The notes under the pieces were generated by a model, which did not search any database, had not been told where the DNA came from, and saw only the letters and a program-made list of their open reading frames with translations. A program made the position numbers and the translations under genes. DNA of 64,000 nucleotides from Cohnella sp. AR92 (GTDB taxonomy: Bacteria; Bacillota; Bacilli; Paenibacillales; Paenibacillaceae). The DNA lies in assembly GCF_003990975.1 (NCBI RefSeq), contig NZ_RZJR01000006.1, positions 358,550 to 422,549 of the forward strand, given 5' to 3'. Positions 35,491 to 44,298 of the stretch are shown one piece after another; position 1 is the first letter of the stretch, and the number at the start of each line of letters is the position of its first letter.

Positions 35491-36231
35491 TTATTCGTTC
35501 TCCGAGAACAGCCTCAACATCTCGGCCGGAATCTGGATCGGTCCCGACTGGCCGATGAGCTGGCCGAGCTGGGCCGACAAGTCGTCTTCCCGTTCCGATC
35601 GGATCTGGCTGATCTCCTCATGAAGTCTCTCCATCTGCTTATCGAGCTTAAAAGCAGCCTCGGCCGCTTCTTTAAGTTCTTCCGTCAATCGATTCGGAAC
35701 CGTGGCGTCGTATTTATAATAGATTTTGTGCTCCAGGCTGGCCCAGAAATCCATCGCGATGGTGCGGATCTGAATCTCGACGCAGACCTGCTCCTCCCGG
35801 TCCGACATGAAGACGGGAACGCCCACGAGCAGATGCAGGCTGCGATAGCCGTTGCCCTTCGGTCGCTCGATATAGTCTTTCTCTTCGATAAGCGTAAGAT
35901 CGCTTTGCGATAACAGCATGTCCCGAATCCGGTAAATATCCGCAATGAACGAGCAAGTAATTCGCAGCCCCGCGATATCCTTGATGTTGCTGCGGATCTC
36001 CGGCAAGCTCAGCACGCAGCCTTTTCTCCGGATTTTGCCCAAGATGCTCTCCGGCGACTTTAATCTCGACTTCGTATGTTCGATCGGGTTATAGTCGTGC
36101 AGCAGTTGGAATTCTTCCTGAAGGATCTCCACCTTGGTCTCCAGCTCGGCCAGCGCGAATCGATACATCATCATGAACCGCGTGATTTCTTCTTTGAACT
36201 GCTTCAGTCTTGCAACCGGGAATGAATTCAT
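35491..36231 (-). CDS. Small alarmone synthetase (RelA/SpoT synthetase domain)
   Basis: A 246-residue GTP pyrophosphokinase without HD hydrolase or TGS/ACT domains. Synthetase motifs are present: SPESILGKIRRKG, DIAGLRITCSF, DYIERPKGNGYRSLHL and EIQIRTIAMDFWASLEHK with the catalytic Glu. It is of the SasA/SasB (YwaC/YjbM) type of Firmicutes and slightly longer at the C-terminus. It should make (p)ppGpp from GTP/GDP and ATP under stress. Start 36231 follows GGAGAG; an ATG 45 nt upstream is less likely. Confidence 0.93.
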   Translation of the reverse strand: MNSFPVARLKQFKEEITRFMMMYRFALAELETKVEILQEEFQLLHDYNPIEHTKSRLKSPESILGKIRRKGCVLSLPEIRSNIKDIAGLRITCSFIADIYRIRDMLLSQSDLTLIEEKDYIERPKGNGYRSLHLLVGVPVFMSDREEQVCVEIQIRTIAMDFWASLEHKIYYKYDATVPNRLTEELKEAAEAAFKLDKQMERLHEEISQIRSEREDDLSAQLGQLIGQSGPIQIPAEMLRLFSENE

Positions 36232-36308
36232 CGTTTCTCTCCGTTCGTCTCCGTCTAACGGTTTGTCGAATCCCATGTCTTCCCTTCTATTGTAGACGTT
36301 ACGGCTTC

Positions 36309-38273
36309 TCAGAACAAATCGCGGCGATCTCCCGTCCGAAGCTCGACCCCATGAGGAAGCAGCTTCCGAACGACTTCTTGCAATTCGGCGGATGAAGCGA
36401 GCTTCTCGTCCAGAAGCGCAACGATGCCGCGGTCCTCGCGTGTGCGAATGAGACGGCCTAATCCTTGCCGCAGCCTTAGCTGCATGTAAGGGAGGTCCAC
36501 TTCCTCGTAAGGATCGCGCGCCTCCTTCCTTCTGGCCTCGAAGACCGGATCATTCGGCGGAAAAGGCAGCGTCCAGACGATAACGTTCGACAGCGAGGGG
36601 CCAGGAATGTCCAAGCCTTCCCACAGCGTAACCGCGGCGAGCACGCTTCTCTCCTCGTTCTGGAAGCTCGAGATCAGATCGCTGATCTCCCTCTCTCCTT
36701 CGAAGTAGAAGGCGTAATCGGCTTGCTGCCTTGCCGCCTCGCTGGCAACCTTGAACCGCTGCAGCTCTTCCTTCGAATTGAAGAGCACGAGAGCCCGTCC
36801 ATCGGTTCGGCGAATGAGCTGCAGCGCCGCCTCCGTCTTCTCCTCAAGCGTCGGCTTGCCGGTCCATGCCGCGGCGACAGCTTCCATCCGCTCCTCATAT
36901 TCGTAGGGCGAATCGACGCTGAAGCTCAGATACTTGCTTATTCCCAGACTGTCCGCGACGTAGTCGAACGAACCACCGAGCGAGAGCGTAGCCGACGAGA
37001 AGACGATCGGCATTCTCTGGGAGAACACCCGCTCCTGAAGCACTTCCTTCACCGCGCGAGGCATGATGACGAGCGTCAAGCCGTCCGGGCTCTCTTGCGC
37101 CCAGCAGATCGGCGGCTGCTCCCGCTGGAATAGGGCGAGCGCCCGCTGCATCATCTCCAGATGCTCCTCGACGATCTTCAGGTGGTAATCGTTAAGCGTA
37201 TACAGCTCGCTCTCGAAGACCAGCTCCTCTTCGACTAGGTCCAGCGCCTTGCGGAATAACGAGATCTCGGTCCGAAGCGCTTCGTCCAGAGGAATGGCCC
37301 GGCGATCGGATCCCGGAACGGCGACGCTTGTCCGCTCCAGCTGGTGGAAGAGCTTGTCGCTTCGCATGAGCGCCTCTTCTATGCTTAGCGCTAGGGATTC
37401 GCGCACTTCTCCCTCCAGCATCCTCGTGATCAGCGCCTCGAACACGGAATGCTTCAACCGGTAGGTCAACGCCTTCTGGGCTGCCGCTTCCAGCAGATGC
37501 CCCTCGTCGAAGACGACCGAGCTGTGCTCCGGCAGCAGCGGAAGCTGACCTTCCCGCTTCCGGCTCTCGTACGTCCAGACATGCTCCATGTAGAAGTCAT
37601 GGGAGCAGACGATCAGATCGGCGGACCCGCGGTAATGATCGCGGGACAGCGTCTGCCCGCAGCGATGGCGCCGGTCGCAGACGAAGCAATCCTGGAATGG
37701 ATCCCAATTGATACGTTCCCACTGCTCATCGTTCAAGTACGGGTATTGCTTCCGATCCCCGTAAGCATGGAACGATTGCATCGCCGCGCTCTTGTAGACG
37801 AAGCCGGGAAGCTCGGAGCTGACCTTCTCGAACAGCTCGGCCTCCGCGTCCTTCTCCCTCGCCTGGTCTAGCTTCACCAGGCACAGATACTTGTCCGGCG
37901 ATTTGCCCAAGCGCGCGTCGACCGACAGGTCCAGGTGCTTGGCCAGCTTCGCCAGGTCCCCTTCCGGCTTCGCGAGCTGTTCGATAAGGGATTCATCGGC
38001 GCAGGCGATGATCGCCGGCTTTCCCGTATAGCGGGCATAGCAGACGGCGTAGAGCAGATAAACAAGCGTCTTGCCGGTGCCGACGCCGGCCTCGGCGAAG
38101 ATGGTCGTCTTGTCCGCGAACGCTCTCTCGAGCTGGTAAGCCATGTAGATCTGCTCGTCCCGGACCTCGAACCCCGCCTCAGGCAAAATATCGTAAAAGA
38201 CGTCCGCGACCCATTCCCCTACCTGCTGGAGGAACGGCTTCGACTTCTCGTATTCGAATGGATATCGATTCAC
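36309..38273 (-). CDS. DinG/XPD-like ATP-dependent helicase with FeS cluster motif
   Basis: A 654-residue superfamily 2 helicase of the DinG/YoaA branch. It has Walker A AGVGTGKT (62-69), four cysteines placed for a 4Fe-4S cluster (Cys131, Cys196, Cys199, Cys205), the DEGH box (FDEGHLLE), SAT motif (FSSATLS) and motif VI (QGLGRLIRT). Such enzymes unwind forked or RNA:DNA substrates in repair. GTG start, AAAGGG upstream. First of a run of same-strand genes with gaps of 44-92 nt. Confidence 0.92.
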   Translation of the reverse strand: MNRYPFEYEKSKPFLQQVGEWVADVFYDILPEAGFEVRDEQIYMAYQLERAFADKTTIFAEAGVGTGKTLVYLLYAVCYARYTGKPAIIACADESLIEQLAKPEGDLAKLAKHLDLSVDARLGKSPDKYLCLVKLDQAREKDAEAELFEKVSSELPGFVYKSAAMQSFHAYGDRKQYPYLNDEQWERINWDPFQDCFVCDRRHRCGQTLSRDHYRGSADLIVCSHDFYMEHVWTYESRKREGQLPLLPEHSSVVFDEGHLLEAAAQKALTYRLKHSVFEALITRMLEGEVRESLALSIEEALMRSDKLFHQLERTSVAVPGSDRRAIPLDEALRTEISLFRKALDLVEEELVFESELYTLNDYHLKIVEEHLEMMQRALALFQREQPPICWAQESPDGLTLVIMPRAVKEVLQERVFSQRMPIVFSSATLSLGGSFDYVADSLGISKYLSFSVDSPYEYEERMEAVAAAWTGKPTLEEKTEAALQLIRRTDGRALVLFNSKEELQRFKVASEAARQQADYAFYFEGEREISDLISSFQNEERSVLAAVTLWEGLDIPGPSLSNVIVWTLPFPPNDPVFEARRKEARDPYEEVDLPYMQLRLRQGLGRLIRTREDRGIVALLDEKLASSAELQEVVRKLLPHGVELRTGDRRDLF

Positions 38274-38445
38274 TGGTTTCTAGCCCTTTCTTCTAATCGA
38301 CGATAATGTGCATATCCGAGTGACTATAGCATAGATGGAATCCGCCTGCAAACCATTTCGGAGCAGAACAAGCGGGACGTTTGACCCGATCCCGCACGCG
38401 GAGCATAGAATATACGAGAACATTCAACAGGAGGGATTCATCCCG

Positions 38446-38709
38446 ATGCTAATGCCGTTTGCGAATCAAGGCCAGCCGCAGCAGCCGCTGTCAGGCAGCA
38501 GCGTGACGGTCCAGCAGAAAGCGATGTACTACATGGGCAGGCCGGTCGGAGTATCTCTTCGCAACGGCCAAGGCGTGTCCGGCATTCTGTGCAACGTGTC
38601 GAACTCGCAGCTGTTCCTGCTCCAGTATTTGTACAACACGCAGTTCGCGACCTTCCACTATCCGTTAGGGGAAGTATCCGACGTGATCCCGTATCCCGCC
38701 TGCGGTTAA
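38446..38709 (+). CDS. Small conserved protein, possible Sm-like barrel
   Basis: An 87-residue protein: a short Gln/Pro-rich leader (FANQGQPQQPLSG) precedes about 60 residues with the pattern VSLRNGQGVSGILCNVSNSQ and hydrophobic strands, reminiscent of an Sm1-type motif (ligand-loop LRNGQGVSG). This similarity is by eye only. GGAGGG precedes ATG 38446. Seen in Paenibacillaceae-type genomes as a hypothetical protein; perhaps spore- or envelope-associated. Function unknown. Confidence 0.65.
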   Translation: MLMPFANQGQPQQPLSGSSVTVQQKAMYYMGRPVGVSLRNGQGVSGILCNVSNSQLFLLQYLYNTQFATFHYPLGEVSDVIPYPACG

Positions 38710-38730
38710 CTTTTTGCTTCGGATATCGGT

Positions 38731-38767
38731 AAAAAGACGGCGTCGGGATCTCTCCCTAACGCCGTCC
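38731..38767 (-). terminator. Terminator between convergent genes
   Basis: Stem GACGGCGT/ACGCCGTC with an inner GGGA/TCCC pair; on the minus strand it is followed by TTTTT and so mainly serves the minus-strand gene at 38790. Confidence 0.82.
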
Positions 38768-38789
38768 TGTCATTTCCTATATTCGGTTG

Positions 38790-39437
38790 TTACGCCTGGG
38801 GCTGCTCGCTCGGTTCGTTCTCGTGCTCCTCGAGAATCCGGTAAAGCCCGTCTATAATCAGATCGGCCGGATCGCGGTTCATCAGATGATGCGCAAGCAG
38901 AAGATGCAGCGGCATCGCGCAAACGTTGTTGCCGTCCTTGTATTTCGGGAAGCCGGCTTCGAGTACCGGTCCATGCTGCGGGTGAAGGTCGAGTCCGGAA
39001 TAAATCTCGTCCGCATCGAATTCTTCCTTGATCGCATTGAAGCAATGAGGGAGAATCTGACCGTCCATCATCTTCTTGGCTTCCTCTTCGTTCTGCGGAG
39101 GCCTTGGCAGCAGCACGCTCTCCGGAACCTTCATCAGATCGACATAGAAGGAAGACATCCATAGAGCCGGATTCGGGCTATTCTGGAAGGCGTTCAACAG
39201 CTCGCGGAGGAAAAATCCGCATACGTAAGCGTTCCCGTCTTCCTTCGTCACGCGGAATGTGAACATGGGGCCGTACACGCTGTGTTGATTCGCCTGCCCG
39301 TCCACTTTGCAGCCTTCGAATTGGGACTGAAGCGCCACGATCCCGTTATGGTGAAGCGCCTTCACGAGTTCTTGTAATTTCTCGTTCTGTTGCTCCGCTT
39401 CTTCGCGTTCATTCACATTATCTGGGGTTGTCGTCAT
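38790..39437 (-). CDS. Conserved hypothetical protein
   Basis: A 216-residue soluble, acidic protein with no family I recognise. Visible features: a Glu/Gln-rich N-terminus (EREEAEQQNEKLQEL), a middle part with aromatic-rich segments (MFTFRVTKEDGNAYVCGFFLREL), a His-rich stretch near residue 190 (LHLLLAHHLMNRD) and an acidic tail. No signal peptide or membrane span. AAGGAAGG precedes ATG 39437. Own terminator. Confidence 0.7.
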   Translation of the reverse strand: MTTTPDNVNEREEAEQQNEKLQELVKALHHNGIVALQSQFEGCKVDGQANQHSVYGPMFTFRVTKEDGNAYVCGFFLRELLNAFQNSPNPALWMSSFYVDLMKVPESVLLPRPPQNEEEAKKMMDGQILPHCFNAIKEEFDADEIYSGLDLHPQHGPVLEAGFPKYKDGNNVCAMPLHLLLAHHLMNRDPADLIIDGLYRILEEHENEPSEQPQA

Positions 39438-39544
39438 GAATAGCACCTTCCTTGCCTCTATCATACCATCCGAAGGGTCCTTGAAGGAAGAGAGTGCGAG
39501 GAGGATCCGATATTTTTCCAGATCTCCCCGCCTCGCTTGGCGCG

Positions 39545-40789
39545 TTACTCTTCCGAATCCATTTTACTCAGCACGATAACCGCGTTGTGGCCGCCGAAGC
39601 CGAACGAATTGGACATGCCGATCCCCAGCTCCGCCTTGCGCGCCTCGTTGGGCACGTAATCCAGGTCGCATTCGGGATCGCCCTTCTCCTGATTGATCGT
39701 AGGCGGGATTACGCCCTCCTGCAAACCTTTGATCAGCGCGATCGCCTCCACCCCGCCGGATGCGCCGAGAAGATGGCCCAGCATGGACTTGTTCGCGGTG
39801 ATCGGCACCTTCCCCGCATGCTCGCCGAACATCCGCTTGATCGCTTGCGTCTCCGATCGGTCTCCGATCAGCGTACTGGTCGCATGGGCGCTGATGACAT
39901 CGACCTCCGACGGTTCGATCCCCGCTTCCGCAAGAGCGGCACGCATCGCCAGATAAGCTCCGTAGCCCTCCGGGTGCGTCGCCACCATATGATACGCATC
40001 CGAGCTGGCGCCGTATCCGATCACCTCCGCGTAGATGCGGGCTCCGCGCTTCCTGGCATGGGTCAACGACTCCAGCATGAGAATGCCGGCCCCTTCCGCC
40101 ATGACGAAGCCGTCGCGGTCCGCGTCGAACGGCCGGCTGGCCTTCGCCGGGTCGTCATTGCGTGTCGACAGCGAAGTCGCGTTGCCGAAGCTGGCCAGCG
40201 AGATCGGCGTGATCGCCGCTTCCGCGCCTCCGGCGAACGCCGCGTCCGCGATGCCAAGACGAATCAGGCGGAAGGCTTCTCCGATCGCCGTGTTGCCGAT
40301 CGAACAAGCCGTTACCGGCGACAGGGAAGGTCCCATCACGCCATAACGGATGCTGATCGATGCGGCGGCCATGTTCGAGATCATCATCGGCACGAGCAAG
40401 GGGCTGACCCGGTCCGGCCCTCTATCCCGCAGCACCTGGCTTTGCTCCTGAAGGGTCTGGATGCCCCCCGTGCCGGAGCCGACATAGACGGCTAGCCGTT
40501 CCCTGTCCACCTTGTCCGGGTCAAGCCCCGAATCGTTCCAGGCTTGCTCGGCCGCGGCAAGCGCGTATTGGGTGAACCGGTCCATTCTTCTGGCTTCCTT
40601 CTTCCCGAACCGGCCTTCCGCGTCGAAGTCCAGGACCGTCCCCGCAATCCTCGACTTGAAGGCTGTTGTATCGAAGCCTTCGATCGTCCGAATGCCCGAT
40701 TCCCCGTTCGCCAGTCTTCTCCACATCGCGTCGACTTCATTCCCAAGCGGCGAGATCGCTCCCAGACCGGTAATGACTACTCTTTCCAT
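39545..40789 (-). CDS. fabF: Beta-ketoacyl-ACP synthase II
   Basis: Condensing enzyme of fatty-acid elongation (acyl-ACP + malonyl-ACP). The 414-residue product has the Cys-His-His triad at Cys162, His302 and His339, almost the same numbering as E. coli FabF. The motif context differs slightly from housekeeping enzymes: TACSIGN rather than TACATG/S, and HATST rather than HGTST. It stands alone without acpP or fabH, so it may be an additional KAS II. GAGGAGG precedes the ATG. Divergent from a MmyB-type regulator. Confidence 0.9.
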   Translation of the reverse strand: MERVVITGLGAISPLGNEVDAMWRRLANGESGIRTIEGFDTTAFKSRIAGTVLDFDAEGRFGKKEARRMDRFTQYALAAAEQAWNDSGLDPDKVDRERLAVYVGSGTGGIQTLQEQSQVLRDRGPDRVSPLLVPMMISNMAAASISIRYGVMGPSLSPVTACSIGNTAIGEAFRLIRLGIADAAFAGGAEAAITPISLASFGNATSLSTRNDDPAKASRPFDADRDGFVMAEGAGILMLESLTHARKRGARIYAEVIGYGASSDAYHMVATHPEGYGAYLAMRAALAEAGIEPSEVDVISAHATSTLIGDRSETQAIKRMFGEHAGKVPITANKSMLGHLLGASGGVEAIALIKGLQEGVIPPTINQEKGDPECDLDYVPNEARKAELGIGMSNSFGFGGHNAVIVLSKMDSEE

Positions 40790-40850
40790 GGGATTGGTAC
40801 CTCCTCATAATAGCTGATTATGGTATTAGCATGTCACAGCCATTATCCTA

Positions 40851-40879
40851 TTACAAGTTGTTGGTTATCCTAGTATAAT
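40851..40879 (+). promoter_or_regulatory. Promoter of the MmyB-type regulator
   Basis: TTACAA (40851-40856), 17-nt spacer, perfect TATAAT (40874-40879), about 45 nt upstream of the start codon, in the shared region with fabF. Confidence 0.65.
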
Positions 40880-40924
40880 AGGTACCATGAACAGCCGTTG
40901 AATAACCGTTTAAGGAGACGACCC

Positions 40925-41779
40925 ATGAATCGAACCGCACGTCTTCAAGCGCTATCCGCTTTCCTTCAGTCGCAACGGGCCAAGCTGAAGCCCGCGGACG
41001 TCGGACTGCCCGAAGGCGTCCGCCGCCGTACGCCCGGCCTCAGGCGCGAAGAAGTCGCGCAGCTCGCCGGAGTTAGCGCAACCTGGTATACGTGGCTTGA
41101 GCAAGGACGCAGCATCCAAGTGTCGGCAGCCGTTCTCGACAGCATCGCGGCGGCGCTTCGGCTGACCGTCGACGAACGCAAGTACCTATACTCGTTGGCC
41201 ATGGAGTCCGCCGGGAGCTTCGCCCCGTCGATGACCAAAGAGCCGCCTCGAATCGACGCTTCCCTGCGGCACATTCTGAAGGAGCTCGTCTCCTGCCCTA
41301 CGATCATCTCCGATCGGCACTGCCAGATCGTCGGATGGAACGAAGCGGCCGCCCAAATGTTTATCGACTTCGAGCTTGTCCCCGCCGAGAAGCGCAATCT
41401 GATCCGAATCCTGTTCGAGCGCCCCGAGTTCCGACGATTGGCGGTCAATTGGGAGCTGTTCATCCGCGGCTTCCTCTCCATCTTCCGTTCGTATTACGGG
41501 GAGTACGTGAACGACGAATGGTACGAGCGATTCCTCGGAGAGATGAGCGAGCTGGATCCCGACTTCCAGCGCCTGTGGATGGAGAGCAAGGTTAGCTCGG
41601 CGCCGGAGATGGTGGTCGAGTTCCGCCATGCCAAAGCGGGCAAAATGCAATTCCACCTCACCTCGTTCACGGTGCACGGGGAATCCGATTTGCGCTGCAG
41701 CGTCTATACGCCGGATCCGGACACTCGTACCGAAGAGAAGCTTCGCCAGCTGCTGCTTCGTTCCGGCAAATCAAGATAA
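40925..41779 (+). CDS. XRE-family regulator with MmyB-like ligand domain
   Basis: A 284-residue regulator: N-terminal HTH_XRE (GVRRRTPGLRREEVAQLAGVS in part, then WYTWLEQGRSI) and a C-terminal PAS-like MmyB domain (about 95-275; WNEAAAQMFIDF, FHLTSFTV). MmyB-like proteins elsewhere bind fatty-acid-type ligands, which would fit the divergent fabF, but this is inference. AAGGAGACGACCC precedes ATG 40925. Confidence 0.88.
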   Translation: MNRTARLQALSAFLQSQRAKLKPADVGLPEGVRRRTPGLRREEVAQLAGVSATWYTWLEQGRSIQVSAAVLDSIAAALRLTVDERKYLYSLAMESAGSFAPSMTKEPPRIDASLRHILKELVSCPTIISDRHCQIVGWNEAAAQMFIDFELVPAEKRNLIRILFERPEFRRLAVNWELFIRGFLSIFRSYYGEYVNDEWYERFLGEMSELDPDFQRLWMESKVSSAPEMVVEFRHAKAGKMQFHLTSFTVHGESDLRCSVYTPDPDTRTEEKLRQLLLRSGKSR

Positions 41780-41842
41780 AGAGTCGTTTTGCCGAACTCC
41801 GATCCGAGGCCTACCCACTTTCTTCCGTACCGCCTATAATTA

Positions 41843-41862
41843 GGTCTAGCAAGGTCTAGCAA
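41843..41862. repeat. Exact duplication of a 10-mer before the ABC exporter operon
   Basis: GGTCTAGCAA occurs twice head to tail, directly after a TATAAT (41835-41840) that could be the -10 of the operon promoter; no good -35 is visible. Confidence 0.6.
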
Positions 41863-41905
41863 GAGGCAAGCGGTCAATCACTCGATCCTAACGGGAGGAA
41901 CCTGC

Positions 41906-42706
41906 ATGGCGGATAAGCTGCCGGCTCTATCAGACCAAACAGATCAGTCGAATCAATCGGATGAGAGGAAAAGAAGCGGCAATCCCCCGGCAATCGAGCT
42001 GCGCAAGCTCACTAGAACGTACGGCAGCCGCACGGTGTTGAGCGAAATCAGCCTCGAGATTCGCCGAGGCGAACTGTTCGGTCTGCTGGGTCCTTCCGGC
42101 TCCGGCAAGACGACGCTCGTGAAGCAGATCATGGGCCTGGACGCGCCGAGCGGCGGCACCGTCACGCTGCTCGGCGAACGGATGCCGGTGCGGAGCGCTC
42201 TGCAGCGCGTCGGTTATATGGCCCAATCGGATGCCCTGTATAACGAGCTCACCGGCAGAGAGAACCTGGAATTCTTCGCTTCCTTGTACGGCTTGAGCGG
42301 AGCGAGAAGGAAGGAACGAATCGGCTCCGTCATGAAGCTCGTCGACCTGACCGAGCATCTGAACAAGCCGACAGCCGCGTATTCCGGCGGCATGAAGCGG
42401 CGTCTCTCCCTCGCCGTCTCGCTCCTGCACGAGCCGGAGCTCCTCCTGCTCGACGAGCCGACCGTCGGCATCGACCCGGTGCTACGCCGGTCGATCTGGG
42501 AGGAGCTGCTCGCTCTGCGCGCCCGCGGGATCACGATCGTCCTGACGACGCACGTCATGGACGAAGCCGACCGCTGCGACCGGATCGGCCTCATTCGCGA
42601 CGGCAAGCTGACGGCGGTCGACACTCCGGAAGGGTTGAAGCAAACGAGCGGCAAAGCCACGATCGAAGAAGCCTTTATCGCTCTCGGAGGGGGGACGGCC
42701 ACATGA
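41906..42706 (+). CDS. ABC transporter ATP-binding protein (ABC-2 type exporter)
   Basis: A 266-residue nucleotide-binding subunit: Walker A GPSGSGKTT (62-70), signature YSGGMKRR, Walker B LLLLDEPTVG and the switch THVMDEADRC. A 25-residue polar N-terminal extension (rich in Ser, Asp, Gln) precedes the domain. GGGAGGA lies before the ATG. The stop overlaps the permease start (ATGA), so the two are translationally coupled. Drug-, lipid- or polysaccharide-type export is expected; substrate unknown. Confidence 0.92.
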   Translation: MADKLPALSDQTDQSNQSDERKRSGNPPAIELRKLTRTYGSRTVLSEISLEIRRGELFGLLGPSGSGKTTLVKQIMGLDAPSGGTVTLLGERMPVRSALQRVGYMAQSDALYNELTGRENLEFFASLYGLSGARRKERIGSVMKLVDLTEHLNKPTAAYSGGMKRRLSLAVSLLHEPELLLLDEPTVGIDPVLRRSIWEELLALRARGITIVLTTHVMDEADRCDRIGLIRDGKLTAVDTPEGLKQTSGKATIEEAFIALGGGTAT

Positions 42707-43746
42707 GAGCGCGCGCGCTTGCTCTGCGGATTATCCGCCAATTCGCCCGGGATCGCCGGACGCTGGCATTGCTCTTCTTAGCCCCTCTGCTCGTTCTGAC
42801 GCTCATGTACTTTGTCTTTAACGGTCAGGAAGTGAAGCCCGATATCGGGACCGTTAACTATCCCGAGGCTTGGCAGGAGAAGCTGGATCAGGCGGGAGCG
42901 CACGTCCACTCCTATTCCTCGTCCGCCGAAGCCGAAGTAGCGCTGCGCGACGGCAAGCTCGACGCGCTGCTGACGACCGAAGGCAATCAACCCTCGTTGC
43001 GTCTGGAAGGCAGCGACCCTTCGAAGTCGAAGGCCGCGCTTCTTCTGATCCAACAGGCGCTTCAGCAGGAGATTCGGATCGATCAGACCTCAAGCGCATT
43101 CTCGGCGAAGCTGCTCGTCTCCTATGAGCACGGCGAAGGGAAGCTCACTTCCTTCGACTCGTTCGGCCCGGTGCTTGTCGGCTTCTTCTCGTTCTTCTTT
43201 GTTTTCCTGCTTGCGGGGGTCGCTTTCCTGCGCGAGAAGACAACCGGCACGATGGAGCGGCTGATGGCGACGCCGATTCGGCGCTACGAGATCGTAAGCG
43301 GTTATCTTATCGGATTCGGCGTGTTTACGATCCTGCAGGCGACGCTGATCGCCTTGTATTCCATTCATGTGCTGGGCTTATACATGGACGGCTCCATCTG
43401 GCTGGTGCTGCTCACGAACTTCCTTCTCAGCCTCGTCGCCCTGACGCTGGGAACCCTGCTCTCTTCGTTCGCCGGCACCGAATTCCAGATCATTCAGTTC
43501 ATTCCGATCGTCATCGTGCCTCAGGTGTTCTTCTCCGGCCTGTTCAACCTGGACGCGATGAACCCCTGGCTGCAGAAGCTCAGCTATGTCATGCCGCTCT
43601 ACTACGGAGCGGACGCGATGAGAGGAATCATGCTTCGCGGCGAACGCTTCGCGGACATTCAGCTTAATATTTATGTCCTTCTCGCTTTCTCCATTGCCTT
43701 CATCCTGCTGAATATCGCATCGCTGAAGAAGCAGAGGGCTTTCTAA
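42703..43746 (+). CDS. ABC-2 type transporter permease
   Basis: A 347-residue membrane subunit in the YhfE/drrB-like ABC-2 layout: one N-terminal helix (about 20-38), a 120-residue extracytoplasmic domain, then five to six helices from about residue 155. The loop REKTTGTMERLMATPIRR is the coupling-helix motif of this family. It partners with the preceding ATPase through the ATGA overlap. A strong terminator follows. Confidence 0.92.
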   Translation: MRARALALRIIRQFARDRRTLALLFLAPLLVLTLMYFVFNGQEVKPDIGTVNYPEAWQEKLDQAGAHVHSYSSSAEAEVALRDGKLDALLTTEGNQPSLRLEGSDPSKSKAALLLIQQALQQEIRIDQTSSAFSAKLLVSYEHGEGKLTSFDSFGPVLVGFFSFFFVFLLAGVAFLREKTTGTMERLMATPIRRYEIVSGYLIGFGVFTILQATLIALYSIHVLGLYMDGSIWLVLLTNFLLSLVALTLGTLLSSFAGTEFQIIQFIPIVIVPQVFFSGLFNLDAMNPWLQKLSYVMPLYYGADAMRGIMLRGERFADIQLNIYVLLAFSIAFILLNIASLKKQRAF

Positions 43747-43776
43747 TGGGTCTGCATGCGAGAACCGGTTAATCGA

Positions 43777-43828
43777 CAAAAAGGGATATCCCAGAGCCGA
43801 CGTCAACGGCCTGCGGGATATCCCTTTT
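43777..43828. terminator. Bidirectional terminator after the ABC exporter
   Basis: Perfect 14-bp arms AAAAGGGATATCCC/GGGATATCCCTTTT with an inner GCCG/CGGC pairing; works in both directions for the convergent genes. Confidence 0.9.
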
Positions 43829-43839
43829 GCTTCGTGAGT

Positions 43840-44193
43840 TCAAGGATTCAAGGAGATCCGGTAGTTGGAGCACTCCTCGACGATATGCTCGCCTTGCTGG
43901 TAAATCCACTTGAAGCGGAATTGCTCGCCTTGGTAACCGGTCCGGCTGCGAATATCCGGAATGATGACGGCGTCGAGGTTGTTCAGAATCCGCGATTCTA
44001 GCTCGCGAAGCCAGTTCTCGTTCTCGATGCGCATCCGGTTCGCTTCCTCTTCATTGGCAGCCGTGCTCAAGAAGTAGGTCGTCCCGATCAATTCCGCGGG
44101 AGCGTCCGGAGCGAACGGCATTCCGGAACCCCGATAGATCTCGCGCACCGTGTCCAGCCAATCCTTGTACAGATCGATGGATACCTCTCTCAT
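43840..44193 (-). CDS. Conserved hypothetical protein
   Basis: A 117-residue acidic soluble protein of no recognised family. It is mostly helical by composition in the first two thirds (SIDLYKDWLDTVREIYRG, EEEANRMRIENENWLREL), then FRFKWIYQQGEHIVEEC looks beta-rich. Clear RBS AAGGGG before the ATG and a good terminator support it as a real gene. Function unknown. Confidence 0.7.
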   Translation of the reverse strand: MREVSIDLYKDWLDTVREIYRGSGMPFAPDAPAELIGTTYFLSTAANEEEANRMRIENENWLRELESRILNNLDAVIIPDIRSRTGYQGEQFRFKWIYQQGEHIVEECSNYRISLNP

Positions 44194-44298
44194 GACGACT
44201 TGCCCCTTCCGTTAAACAGCTAAGAAATGGATACTAGTCCTGATTGATTATCTTAATACAAAATGCCGCAAGCTTCAATGAACAAGCTCGCACATCCG

